Source: Gorsachius magnificus
Taxonomy: Eukaryota; Chordata; Aves; Pelecaniformes; Ardeidae
Assembly: GCA_034008185.1 (NCBI GenBank)
Contig: CM067089.1
Span: forward strand, 24,276,213-24,340,212
Length of the DNA: 64,000 nucleotides
Reading direction: 5' to 3'
The notes under the pieces are model-generated. The model did no database searches. It saw nothing but the letters and a program-made list of their open reading frames with translations, and had not been told where the DNA came from. The translations under genes and the position numbers were made by a program. Positions 1-13,150 of this stretch are shown one piece after another. How positions within the stretch are numbered: position 1 is the first letter of the stretch; each line of letters opens with the position of its first letter.

Positions 1-2626
1 AAGAGCAGAGCCAGGAACAAGCAAAACTGAGTTCTAACTTTTTTCTTCAATCAGTGTCTGCAATGTTGTCAGCTGCTGGATACATTTAGGACAAAACTCA
101 CCTGACTGGAGGAAAAGACCTGCAGAATTTGGCTTTCAGTTTGCAGTGTAATATTATGTCTCTGAAAGCCTTTTAAAAGTAAACTGCATGTGCATTTTCA
201 ATAATCAGTACTAGGGCAAAAATGTATAAGATATAATGCAAATATATAATGCAAGAGCTGCAAGAATAAGCATATGAATAAAATTTAGTTATGTGATTGG
301 TAAGAAATAGAATGAAGGCAGAAATGTTCACAAAAACTTTAAGTCAGTGTAAAACCAGACCAATTCAGTTTGACAGAGATATTTGCAGATAACAATGCAG
401 GTAAAACATAGGTTTCAATAAAGGTTTTGTTTTCCACTCCAGCTAAGGCCCATTCCATGCCTCCACACTTCAAGCCCTGTTTGGGGCAGATGCAGGCAGT
501 TGCTGATGCAGAGCAGTGTTAGATCATGCTAAAGACTTTTACGCCAGCACCTACTGGGGATTCTCCCCCTGTTACAGTCCTTACAGTGAATGGTAAGGCT
601 GCAGTTCCATGTTAGCCCCATGGATAGCATCCAGATGTGAGCTGATACCTTTCTCACCTGCGCTTATCACATAGTCTATTCTGCCCCCTTTAGTCAGACT
701 TAGCAATTCTATGTCCATAGCAAGAGTAATTTCTGTGGGCCAGGTTGCTGTTGAATCACTGGGTCAGTCCAGCTTTCCCAGGCAACAGGATCACTAGATT
801 TGACTAGACGAGAGGGTAATGCATGGTGGGACAGAGGACTTTGGAAGAGAAAGCCTGATAACCTCTCTGTTTCATCTGATCTAAACAGTCTATATTGTTA
901 GGGTCTCCCAAGCTACATAGCAAAGAAACACAATTAGAGACATTGTTTGATTTAAATATTTTATTTCTGTAGTATAGTATTTACAGCAATATCCTTTTTA
1001 ATCCTGACTTATATATGCAGCCACTCAATACAGTTTTATCTGCAGGTATTTAGTTGAACGTTGTTATGCATGGATAAGTTCAGGTATTAGCTGTAAAGTT
1101 GTTGGACAGAGTTTTTATATAAAAGAGCTTGTATTTACCTAAGGAGTGTGTATTGATGCTTCCTTTGTTTATACGTTTGAGTCTGAATCAAGTGTACTTG
1201 AAAGAGAAGAAAAGGGAGGGATAGTCAAGGAGCCGATAGTAAGCATGTGATGATGTTCAAAACCCTGTGATAGTGTATTGTGGAGAAGTTTGGAGGCTGC
1301 TTTAAACTAAATTGCTCTAACTAAATTTTTCAAGAAAATATGCAATATAATGCAAAGTAGATGTGTTTTTCAGTCTGTATGAGTGCAAATGATTTAATAA
1401 TTATTTTAATACTGAAGCTGCTTAAAGAAAAATACATACAAAATGCAAACGTGTAGTTGTACAAAAGTAAGTTGAAACTCCTTTAGAATGCCTTTTGATT
1501 TTTATTTTTAAAGCTTTTATAAGAGTTAATCTTGAAAACATAATTTGGGGGTTTTGGAATAGACTTGACAATATCTATTACGTTAATATATTTTTCTGTA
1601 CTCTTACATAGCACTATTTTTTCATAACTACAGTTTCAACCTTGTTTCTTTTCTCATGTTATCTTTATCAACACCTTCTTTCACCCTGCTTATTTAGCTC
1701 AAATAATATTTCTATTCTGTCAAGAGAGTTTCACATCTGATTACAAATTTATTAAGTAGTTTCATTTTTCTGACTTTCTTCAACAAAAAGCAGCAAAACT
1801 AGGTATTTGAACCCCCTCTTCTTTCCAACTAGTTATATAATCTTCTGTTACTGGGATTCTTACTGTTTGTAGATTTGATAGGAATAAATGTAACCCACTG
1901 ATGTTTCCTTAAGACTACTGAAAAAGTGCTGTGTATAAGTAAACAACGCAAAAAGATTTTTCCTTCGTGTATTGACATATATGTTGAATGTATTTAGAAC
2001 TGACTTCTGCTAAATTATTATTGATGAAAATCTATATTTTAATTTTTAACTAGAATTTGTAGTTAAGACATTAGAATTGATAATATTGGTCATTTTCATT
2101 GATTAAATTTATTAATTATACGATTAAAACATAATCTGTCCTCCTATAAATGGCATTAAATGGAAAGCTAAACATGCACTATATTATGAAGCATACATAA
2201 AGGGTCATAAATATATGTAAGGGTTGAAAATAAATATATTAGTTTCTAAATAATTTTTCAAAAAGTTGTCAAGAAGTTAGGAGAGGAGCTTGGAAAAGGA
2301 ATAGAAAAAAATACAGTTGCATCATACCTAAATTACCTGAAAGATAGATAAAAGCATTTATGGTTTTCCCAAAAGAATTAAGTGATCTCTAAAATCTTAC
2401 CTTATTTATAAGTGTAAGCCACCCCATTTACAACAGCCTTTGGGTGATAATTTTGAAGCTACATTAAAGTGTTTCCTTAAGCTGTATTTTGAGGTTAATG
2501 GTCGTATTTTGACTTACAATACCATTTGTTTAAGTATTGACCTCCCAGGGAAGCAACATGGAGAAATTGCTTTGCTATAGGTTTATGTTCTAAGTTAACA
2601 GAACTCATCTCTCCTAGTCATTATGC
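1..2626. other. intronic sequence, nothing recognised
   Basis: This stretch is AT-rich and has no long reading frame. Short runs near 430-860 are more GC-balanced, but I cannot assign them to any family. Confidence 0.6.
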
Positions 2627-2648
2627 TTTTTTTTTTTTTTTTTTTTTT
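2627..2648. repeat. T22 homopolymer
   Basis: This is an uninterrupted run of 22 T on the + strand. It is either a simple repeat or the A tail of a minus-strand retrocopy (see the overlapping entry). Confidence 0.9.
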
Positions 2649-3892
2649 AATTCTCCACAGAAATGACCCACTAAACCTTTACTTTAGTAGAAGTACTGCT
2701 GACACATGTGTTATGTAACAATGTCAAAATGTTGCTCATTAAGTCCTCAGACCCTCTATTTGACACCTCAAGACCAGCAACATAGGTAGTCACATTAGGG
2801 ACACATGCATGATATCAATCAGTTTGCCTTCCATGCTAAAGTAGTTTCCAGGTGAAGGAGCTTTCCTCTAGAAGAAAGAATTGTACCAGTCTAATGGCTG
2901 GGATGGTAGAAATTTTGAAATACATAAATCTGTCTGTTTCTTGGTTATGTTTCTAGCTGTGTACTCTGAATTTGAAATTCAACAAACTATTGTATTCATC
3001 ATCCTTGAGTTACTTCTTTCAGAGGCAGCAGTTTCATAAGCAGAAAGTTTCTTCTTTCCAACACAGCTAAGGAGAAGGACTTCCTCGCCACCCTTACAAA
3101 AGGAAGTGGCCATCAGTATCTGCTTTTTGTCTGAGCCTTAGAGCTCAGAGCCAGCTGGTTCTCCCTGCTACGTTAAGACCATGGGCTGTCCTTGTCAATA
3201 AGCAAAAAGCTTTTGCATTTGAGAAACTCACTTGAAAGCAATGGGAGTGTGATACACATTCCAATGGAAGACCCTTAGGATCTCCAACTAATCCCTCCTT
3301 AGTGATACTTTTCAAACTGTCCTGCTGTTATCAAGGTACAGCCCTGCTAGTTGAAATAGGCTATTTGAGGATGTTCCAAAAATTTCTGGAGTTAGATTGA
3401 TGGATCTTGATTCAAGAGAAACTCATTGTTTTTACTGAGAAATTCTGCTTCTTCATTTTGATATTAGTCCTTTGAGTCTAAGCCAGTCTGCAGGTGCCAG
3501 TCAACAGCATGCTTACTTCTCTTTCTCTGTGGCTGTCCTTCTGAAGGATACTATTTTTGTAATTCTGAGAGGCCAAACTATTAGCAGTATCTTTGGTTCT
3601 TGGCAGGTAAGAGACCTCACAGAATTAGGTCCTTTTCAGGATCTCTTCTAACAAAGTGTCTTTCTGCTGTGGAATTCCTCTGAGAGACCAGGGCATTTTT
3701 ATCTTGTCTAGTCAGACCGTTGACCTCTCCAGGTTGTGCAGCATTTCTTTCTTTTCTAAAAGAACTGAAATTTTCATGAGAAATGAAGTTGTAGCCATAA
3801 ATTGTGGTGGTGTTGCAGTTCTGATTGGTCTGACCTTCCTCCATCTGGAAAAATATCTGAAATTTCATGGAACTGCAGGTATCTTTCACCAT
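2627..3892 (-). pseudogene. possible decayed retrocopy with A22 tail (uncertain)
   Basis: Read on the minus strand, an open frame of 91 codons (3892-3617) is polar and protein-like, for example MEEGQTNQNCNTTTIYGYNF. The same frame continues with scattered stops to about 3000. The segment then ends in an uninterrupted run of 22 A (T22 on the + strand, 2627-2648). A stop-riddled frame followed by a homopolymeric A tail is what an old processed pseudogene looks like. Against it: the stop density after the 91 codons is near random expectation for AT-rich DNA, there is no AATAAA just before the A tract, I see no target-site duplication, and I do not recognise the protein. Bird genomes also carry few processed pseudogenes. 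Confidence 0.25.
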
Positions 3893-5821
3893 CAGTTCAC
3901 CGGAAGTTTTTTCTTAGCTTCTTTTGAAACATGTATGACGTGTGTGGTTGGGCAGTCAGATGGTCTTAACATACACAATATTTAATATATATGTAATTTT
4001 GGAGCAGCTATGATTAATGTGTCTTTTTCCTCTCGTTGGAATTTCTACTAGACCAGTAGATACATCTGTGAGTGGTCTTGGAGGCATGCCAGTTTCAGAT
4101 AAATGGATCAGTCAATTTAAATTCTGCACATATAGTTGCCAAACACTGTGCATTTGATTTGAACATCAAAGTAAATGCCAGATTTGGATGGAGTTGCATC
4201 TTGGTATATGTGAATTACGATAATGAGTCAAACTACTGAATCTAACTGCTCGAAAAAGAACACTCATCATCTGGAACCAAATTCATTTCTTCTAGAATCT
4301 AAACTGGTGAAAAGAACTGAAGTAGTACATAGCCTTGTGCTGGCCAGTTGTAGCCCATCTCTGAATATGCATTATCTGAGAGGTGGGTGGACATACATAT
4401 GAGTATTCTAAAGGGTAGCACTGGTGGGAGGTGGGCCTATTATTTACAGTTTAGAGCACACCATGGAAACTATAAGTTTCAGGAGTCCATATTAACTTCA
4501 CTTGCAGATGAGTTTCTGAATATTTCAAACAAGAACTTGGTGCCCCAGGATGAGTGGTGCATGTATATATTTCAGGTAGAGCAAGCTAAAATCAAGATCA
4601 AAGTGTTTAGTGTGTTATCATCTTCAGCTGTGTTCTTGGGATAAATTTTAAGCTGGCATGGAAGTGACAATGTAAGTCACCCCAAAGTTATCTTTTCATT
4701 TATGGTAATGATATTAAGTATTTTAGGGAGGGGTCTTCCTTGTAACAGACTTTATTCAAAGCATACATATTCATTTTGCACCTCTTCCATTGGAGTTGTT
4801 TCTGTAGGAAGTTAAATGTCAATAATCTCTTTTTAACCAGTCTTCACCTCTACTATTCTTAATTAAGAGTTTCTCGTTATTGTTATTTGGAACTTAAAAA
4901 ATACTGCAACAAAAAAATAATAGAAGTTGGTTACTTTGGCGGGCATTTGGACAGACCTAGAGTGAGAAAAGAATATGTAATAGGTCAATGAGGAATGTTA
5001 TCAGACCAGGAAGATGCTTAATTCAGGAGGAAGTTCTGCAGACATTCTTTCTGGTGGCTGTTATTTAAGGTAACAATCTTTAGTACAGTAACTCATGTAA
5101 TGAAACACAAAGCAAACCCTGTAATTTTTCTATTTCAGAATCTATAGGTTCGATGATACAGATATGATTTTGAGTGTTAGGTGCATGGGGAGAATTGGAT
5201 AACTAGACAATATGGCTATCCATAGTTAATATCCATTAACACCTATTTTTCAAGGTAACAGCCAACTCTTTGATGAGAGTTTAAAGGAAACCAGGCTGCT
5301 CTATAAACTTTCCGTTTCCTTCAGTTTTCTTTGTAACACTTTTCCAAAGAGGGTCCTGTACTAGGTAGATTGCTGATCTGATCCATTATGGCCAGTCCTG
5401 TGGTCCTTGAACAAAGATGTTACTTTCAAGAAAAGATGAGACAGATAAATAGAACTCTCTCATTTTACAATTTATACAACATTTGGAAAGTTTTCTTATT
5501 TATTTTTTTTTAATTAGAATTGAACAACTGTTTTCAGTGCTGCCGTTTTCTTCATCTGTTAATAAGACCTCTTGCAATAAATCCTTGTTCAGGATAATAA
5601 GAAAAATTATGCTTCATATAGATAAAATTCTGAAGATTAGATTTGAAATATATCCAACTCCTCCTGCAAACTCTTTGAAATGTAACTAATTTTGTCTATA
5701 CTAATCTGTCCAAACCACGTTACTAATTTAAATCAAGAGCATAACAAGTTATGATGCTTACCTTTTCATAACGTTTCCTTAACTACTTTTTTTTGTTTCT
5801 TGTATACTACTTGCATTCCAT
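3893..5821. other. intronic sequence, nothing recognised
   Basis: Open frames are short and without recognisable domains. The first few hundred bases could be the 5' part of the doubtful minus-strand retrocopy, since stretches such as SGIYFDVQIKCTVFGNYMC can be read at about 4180-4120 on the minus strand, broken by stops. Confidence 0.5.
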
Positions 5822-6420
5822 TGTCATGGTTTGTCCCACTCAGCAACTAAGCCCCCCATAGCCGATCACTCACTCTCCCCCGGTGGGATGGGGAGAGAAC
5901 CGGAAGAGTAAAAGTGAAAATACTCATGGGCTGAGATAAAGACAATTTAACGGATAAAGCAAAAGCTGTGCATGCAAGCAAAGCAGAACAAGGAATTCTT
6001 TGGACTACGTCCCATGGGCAGGCAGGCATTCAGCCATCTCCAGGAAAGCAGGGCTCCATCATGCCTAAGGGTGACTTGGGAAGACAAATGCCATCCCTCC
6101 AAACATCCCTCTCTTCCTTCTTCTTCCCCCAGCTCTATATGCTGAGCATGATGTCATATGGTGTGGGATATCCCTTGGGTCAGTTGGGGGCAGCTGTCCT
6201 CCTGTGCCCCCTCCCAGCTCCTTGTGCCGCCCCCCCCCCAGCCTCCTCGCTGGTGGGGTGGGGTGAGGAGCAGGAAAGTCTTTGACTCTGTGCAAGCCCT
6301 GCTCAGCAGGAACTAAATCATCCCTGTATGATCAACACTGTTTCCAGCACAAATCCAAAATGTAGCCCTGTACCAGCTACTATGAAGAAAATTAACTCTA
6401 GCCCAGCCAAAACCAGCACA
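5822..6420 (-). mobile_element. solo LTR of avian endogenous retrovirus
   Basis: Read on the minus strand this 599 bp unit starts TGTGCTGGTTTTGGCTGGGC and ends CATGACA, so it has the TG...CA termini of an LTR. It aligns along its whole length with the two LTRs at 55315 and 57313. A TATA-like CATATAGAG with a nearby TGACATCA (one base from a CRE) lies around 6130-6155. No internal retroviral sequence flanks it, so it is a solo LTR, normally produced by recombination between the two LTRs of a provirus. I see no clear target-site duplication. It lies antisense to ADK, the usual surviving orientation for intronic LTRs. Open frames on either strand inside it are fortuitous. Confidence 0.88.
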
Positions 6421-9400
6421 TCAATTTTTCTGGAATCAAATGCATCATACCCAGCAACAGCCTGGGGAGCAAATTTGGTATGACTGTGCAATGTTTTCCT
6501 ATTTTAATTCCACATTTTACAAACACTTCTATGGATCTTATGTTGCCTGTCTCAGCTATGTGGAAAGTATAACAAGGTCTTCAGTAGTACTTATTCCTGA
6601 GCATAGTCACTGTTTTCTCTCTACACAGCCAAGTTCTATGCTCTGAACTACCCCACCTTGCCATCTTTCTGTAAAAAAACACCCCTTGAAATCCCTTTCC
6701 ATGTTCCTGCTCCCAGTAATCTCCCTACAAATATGAAATGCCTCCTTAATATTATACTGGCTAGAGACATAAGGCATGCAATGTACAGACCTGCATCAGT
6801 ATCTTTGGTCCTTGGATGGCTATAAATGGAAGATTGACAATATTGTAGAAGGGAGATCCCCAGCTTGCCAGCAAGACACACAGAACTTACTGCCTGCCCT
6901 TGAAGGCCTCAGGATATTAAGCCTTACATACGAGTTTACCATTTATCAATAAGCTATTATGGGATAACCTTAGATGGTTTCTAAAACATTTTCCCCTGAG
7001 CCTCATACAACTTCCTGACTTCACAGACAAAGGCATATGAAAAACTATATCAATAAAAATTTAAAATTCTGTAAAACAGTTTTCCTCTGAAACATGTCAT
7101 ATATGGAATATACGATGGGTTGGCCTGTTAAAATGGTTTTGTGGATCCTTTTCTAAGGCAGCTTGCATTACTATCTTGTGAATTGACCATTTGAGTAATG
7201 TGTCCATCCCAAGACAGCTTTTCTAAGAAACCATCATGTGTTCTTTTTTCTTGCCTATCTCCTACTGTTATTATTACAGCAGTTAACTTTATAGAAGGTG
7301 TTTGGAGTACTATACACTGTACAAAACAGAGTAAGAGGCTTGTCCTGTCCTGAGAAATTTACATTTTAAGCAGAGATAACAAACAAAAGACCGGAGAAGT
7401 AATGACCAGAGAGGGGTGAAATGTCATAACAATGATCATACACTTGCTCAGTGCCGTTACCAAAAATGTAGCTGAGGTTTTTGCTCTGTAAACTCATATA
7501 TCAATTTTTAAAAGAAATGCAATCAATGGAAAAGAAAAAAGGAACGATGGACTATGCTAAGTCTAGGTATCTAAGTCACTTCACTATTGATTTTTTTTTT
7601 AGTAATTCTTCTGTATGTTTTATTTTCAGTCTTAAATATCATGCAGAATTAAAGCAGTTCATGATCAGTTAAAATTTAAAATATTTAAGAAAGCAGTATT
7701 TAAGATTAACTGTCTTCCATTTACTGACCATTACTTGGAACCAAAAAAATCTCGTATTTTTGTAAGCATAGTAAGCTACACTGTTTTTCTTTAAACTTTA
7801 GGGTATGAATTATATTCCTATAATGACAGCTGCAGGGTGGAATGTTTTAACACACTGGAGTGAGATATATCTTGGACACATTCTTGGTATCTTAAGTTCA
7901 ACATGCTCCATATGGTGCCACTGAGCCAGTGATTTTGAAGAAAACAGTCAAAGACTGCTGAAACAGCGTAAAATACAAATTAGTCTTTGCTATATAAGTA
8001 AAAAAATTCACTGTCAATCTCTTCAGCTTTCTGCATGAATACTTCCAGCAACTTTTAATAGCAGACCCCGTTTTAAAACAACTGTTGAATTCTAATAGAA
8101 CAGAGTAAAAGATTTGTGGGCTAAGAATGCATACTCATTATTAACTGTATTCTGCCCAAGTCTTATGCAGGAGAGCAAAGGGAAAGGAAGTTGGGCATCC
8201 CTGTGTTGTCACGAGTCTTTAACATGGCAGCAGGGATTGTGTGTTGCAAGATTTGTGAGATGTATGTTGCTCTTTGCTAACTTGGTCCTCCTGCAGTACA
8301 ATAGAGCCATGAAAAAGCTGTGTAACGGGCACATGTCTTCTCAGTCCTACTGTTGGTGATAGGGTACCATGTAGTAAAACTAATAACCATTGCTATGACT
8401 TAAATATTTTGCTGTTTGTGGCACTGGATGAGATGGGAATTATGTTTTCAGGGCTATGGACTTTTTACATGTATGCTTTCGTTCATAGTGTTATGACAGG
8501 TAGGAGTTAATGTATGAATAACTTGCTTGTCTATCTTTTTATCTTATTGTGAACGGATTTTTTTCAATAGAAACTTAACCCTGAGTTTTCTTAGTTTACA
8601 CTCATGCTTATGGATTTCAGAATTCCCACAGCATACTTGCCATTCTTAATACTGAAGTTATTGGTTCATACCCTGCTTTTAACTGCATATTGACCTCATG
8701 TAAATTTTAGTCCTGGATGGTGATCATGATGAGATGATGATTATTATTATTATTATGGCTTTTTTAAAGCATCAGCCATGGACTCCAAACAAGAAACCCA
8801 AGGATTACACAGCCATGCAAAAGTTCTGTCTCTTTCAGGTAGTATCAGCCTTAAACCGTTTTGTATTGATGTTGACTCTTAAGAACAGATTTACAAATAT
8901 AACAGAGCATAAGAAAAATAGCCACAGTGCACCAACCTGTTAACCTAGACTTGTGTACCTTTTCTGTCAGCAGCACAGCATAATGAAATGAGAGCATTAC
9001 TGATGAATCAGACCCTTAAGGTGGTGATTTGCAGAATTATATCAATGTGAATTTGCACATTACAGCCTGAGTTGATCTAGGAATTTACTGCCAGAGGAAG
9101 AGGGAGATAGGGAGATCTTATTCCCTGTTCTCCCCCTTTTCAGACTTGTAGCTTCTGTCTCAGGTTCCCTCTGCCCAGTGGGGTTAAGGCAGCAAACACA
9201 TGGGGGATATTTTAAAGAAAAGGCCCAAGGAGATGTGGCTGCATGATTTTTAATCAGGGATGTAATTTGAGATAATCTAAAAGAAACCAAAACACAGTAC
9301 TTGAGCTTCTTCCCCACTGCTAAATTGTTACAACCTATAAAATCGTTAGACAAAGACTGACAGGTAACTAGCATTTTAGTAATCCCATATTAGAGCTACC

Positions 9401-10651
9401 TGCATTTCTGTAGTCCTTCTAGATATAATTAGATAAAACAATCATCAATAGTTTGTTTAAATTTCTGTCTTTAAATGTAGCCTGAATGTCAAATTTCAAA
9501 TGAGAATTACTTATGGCATGTTTGTTAAATCCTTTGGGATATAGCCAATGTTGGTATCTGTGATAAGGGACCTAGTTGCTAATGGATTAATAAATAAAGT
9601 TCTTGTACACTCTCAGTACATTCAAAGCATGCAAGGTCTTGATACAGAATTTCTCATAGTAAACAGAGGTCAAATATCTGCTTTAAGTGAAAAACAGAAC
9701 TTAATATTGGTGTTAGAGACATTACCAGAACATCAGTGATACATTAGGGTGGATATTTTCTCCTCATACATAAAATATAATTACCAGCTTTTTGCAGAAG
9801 CTGGATTCTCTAGTTTAAAAAGCTATCTGTTGATGTTCGTCAAGTCACTGGCCATACACTGGTAGATGTTCTATGAAAGACTTGCTCAGCTGTACCTCCC
9901 TCATCCCTGATAACTGTGTAGGCCTTCCAGTCTTCATGGCCATCTTAATCCATTTGATATGATGACATAATGCAGCTGTCACAAAACACTACCCCCTTTC
10001 TTTCAGAAACATAAGACTTCCAAGCCATACATGTAATCTAACCCAGGGAAGTGATCCCAAGGGATCCACCTGACCTATCTGTGCCTTCCTTCATTTTGTG
10101 CCATGGGTAGACCGGTCCCTTTGGTTATCTGCTCAGCAGGATTACAGTCACTGTCTAAATTGGAAGACAACTGTGCCTTCCTTCTCTGAGTATCAGTTCA
10201 TCACCACTCTGTATGAGAAGCTTGTGATAAGCTACATGTTAAGCTTGCCCTTAACTGTTCCAAAACAAGTTTGTGTATGAAAGACCTAACAATTGTGTTA
10301 CATTGCTTAGCTGGGACAAAAGGATGACCTCCTTACGCCACACATTTTTTATGATGAAGAGCAGAGTGTGAATGGAGACCAAAACCTCTTTCTGCACATT
10401 ACTGTTGTTTGCTGAAGTAGGGCAAGGCCCAGCCTGTTCTTTTCTAATTCCACATATCAGCTGTTGGTGAATTATCTGAGGAGGGGAGGAGACAAAGAAT
10501 AAGGGGAAGACTTGAGAAAATCAGATGGAGTGCTCTACCTGAAAATGGCTCTGTATTTCTCGGAGATGGAGACATTTTCTTAGCCCTTCAAACCTTCCAT
10601 AATGACTCAACCTTGCCTCAGTGCATCAAGATCTGGGAGTAGTTTTCTTAT
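6421..10651. other. intronic sequence with a short ATT microsatellite
   Basis: I recognise no gene or repeat family here. An (ATT)n tract of about 18 bp sits at 8740-8757. Confidence 0.6.
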
Positions 10652-13150
10652 CATAGAATCATAAAATAGTTTGGGTTGTAAGGGACCTCCAAAGATCATC
10701 TATTCCAACCCCCCTGCAATGAGCAGGGACATCTTCAACTAGACCAGGCTGCTTCTCTGAGCAGCCTGCCCAACCTGACCTTGAATGTTTCCAGGGATGG
10801 GGCATCTACCACCTCTCTGGGAAACCTGTTCCAGTGTTTCATCACCCTCATCGTGAAAAATGTCTTCCTTATATCTACCCTATTTTAGTTTAAAACCATT
10901 ACACCTTGTCCTACTGCAACAAGCCATGCTAAAAAGTTTGACCCCATCTTTCTTATAAGCCCCCTTTTAAGTATTGAAAGGCAGCAATAAGGAGCCTTCT
11001 CCAGGCTGAACAACCCCAACTCTCTCAGAGGGAGGTGTTCCATCCCTCTGATAATTTTTGTGACCTTCCTCTGGACCCGTTCCAGCAGGTCCATGTCTTT
11101 CCTGTACCGAGGACCCCAGAGCTGGGTGCAGTACTCCAGGTGGGGTCTCACCAGAGCAGAGTAGAAGGGCAGAATCCCCTCCCTTGACCTGCTGGCCACA
11201 CTGCTTTTGATGCAGCCCAGGGTATGGTTGGCCTTCTGGGCTGCAAGCACACATTGTTGGCTCATGTCCAGCTTTTCATCCACCAGTACCCCCAAGTCCT
11301 CCTGCTTTTCAATCCCTTCATCCCTCAGCCTGTATTGATACAGAGGATTGCCATGACCCAGGTGCAGGACCTTGCGCTTGGCCTTGTTGAACCTCAAGAG
11401 GATCACGTGAGCCTAGCTCTCGAGCTTGTCCAGGTCCCTCTAGGTGGCATTCCATCCTCAGACATGTTGACCGTACCACTCAGCTTGGTGTCATCTGCAA
11501 ACTTGCTGAGGGTGCACTTGATCCCACTATGTCATTGATGAAGATATTAAGCAGTACCAGTCCCAGTACAGACCCCTGAGGGACACCATTTGTCACTGAC
11601 CTCCACCTGGACATTGAGCTGTTGACCACTATCATCTGGATGCGACCATCCAACCAATTCCTCTGAACAGTCCACCCATCAAATTCATCTCTTTCCAATT
11701 TAGAGAGAAGGATGTTGTGGGGTACCATGTCAAAGGCCTTACAGAAGTCCAGATAGATGACGTTCATAGTTCTTCTCTTGTCCACTATGTAGTCACTCTG
11801 TCATAGAAGGCCACTAGGTTGGTTAAGTAAGACTTGCCCATGGTGAAGCCATGCTGGCAGACTCAAATCACCTCCCTGTCCATCCTCCATGTGCCTCAGC
11901 ATAGCTTGTAGAAGGATCTGTTCCGTGATCTTCCCAGGCACAGAAGTGAGGCTGACAGGTCGGTAGTTCCCGGGCTCCTCCTTTCTACTGTTTTTAAAAA
12001 TGGGTGCAGTGTTTCCCTTTTTCCAGGCACCAGGGACTTCAACTGACTGCTATGGCTTTACAGATATTATGGAGAGTAGCTTGGCAACTACATCAGCCAG
12101 TTCCTTCAGGACTCTGGGATGCATCTCATCAGGTCCCATGTTCAAGTTCCTCAGGTGTTCACGAACTTCATCTTCTCTTACAGTGGGAGGGACTTCATTC
12201 CTCCAGTCCCCATCTTGCCATCCATCCACCTGAGAGGTGTAGGAAGACAGGTTGCCAGTGAAGACTGAGACAAAAAAGTTGTTGAGTACCTCAGCCTTCT
12301 CCTCACTCATTGTTACCAGTTTGCCAGCCATGTTCATCAGGGGTGGTATGCTTTCTTTAACCTTCCTTTTCTGGCTAACATACCTGTAGAAGCCCTTATT
12401 ATTCTTTACGTCTCTTGCCAAGTTCAGCTCCAGCTTCACCTTGGCCTTCCTGACCCTACCCCTACACAGTTGGGCAGTGTCCCTGTATTCTTCCCAGGAT
12501 ACCTGTCCCTGCTTCCACTACCTGTGTATTTCCTTCTTGTCCTTCAGTTTGGCCAGCGGGTCTCGGTTCACCTATGCTGGTCTCTTGCCTTCCTTTCCTG
12601 ATTTCTTACACCTGGGGATCGAGAGCTCTTGTGCTCTGTGGAAAACATCCTTAAAGATCTGCCAATTCTGTTGGGCTCCCTTGTCCCTGAGGGTAGTTTC
12701 CCAGGGGGTCTTATTGACTAATTCCTTGAACAGCTGGAATTTTGCTTTCCTAAAATTCAGGGTCCTGACTTTACTCTTCGCCTGATCCATACCCCACAGG
12801 ACTGTGAACTCCACTAGTGCATGATCACTGCAGCCCTCCAGCAGGATGAGAGCCTGTGAGCATGATGCCTCCTGTAGCTGGAGTGAGAAGGCTTCATCAA
12901 TAGGCTCCCCTTGATCAGGCGGCCTGTAGTAGACCCCAGCCAACAAGCCTTTGTTGCCTTAGTCTCTAATTCTTATCTGTAAGCTTTCAACCTGCTCATG
13001 GCTATTCTTCAGAGACAGCTCTTCACATTCTATCAATTTCTTGATGTAGAGGGCAACCCGCCTGTCCCTTCTGAACAGCCTGTAACCATTGATAGCCACA
13101 CTCCAGCCAAGGGATTTGTCCCACCAAGTTTCAGTGATGACAACCTTGCT
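10652..13150 (-). mobile_element. CR1 LINE, 5'-truncated and decayed
   Basis: The + strand begins ATCATAGAATCATAAAATAG, the reverse of a CR1 3' end with its octamer tail, so the element reads right to left. Coding remnants follow ORF2 order: endonuclease C-terminus (12946-12572, with GVYYRPPDQ and the SDH catalytic motif), RT fingers (12439-12050), RT palm (11785-11480, YLDFCKAFD and PQGSVLG) and the thumb/C-terminal region (11406-10885, [10 protein letters not shown] and [10 protein letters not shown]). About 65 codons are missing between QEASCSQALIL and GCSDHALVEF, which removes part of the endonuclease. The FADD active-site bases are present near 11490 but frameshifted out of the palm frame. 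It cannot make a functional protein. The 5' limit near 13150 is estimated. Confidence 0.92.

Noticed and set aside
5968..6285. 105-codon open frame, with near-identical frames at 55463-55774 and, in part, 57558-57776
   Set aside because: They recur only because they lie inside copies of the same LTR, antisense to its transcription. There is no domain or start context; not a gene family.
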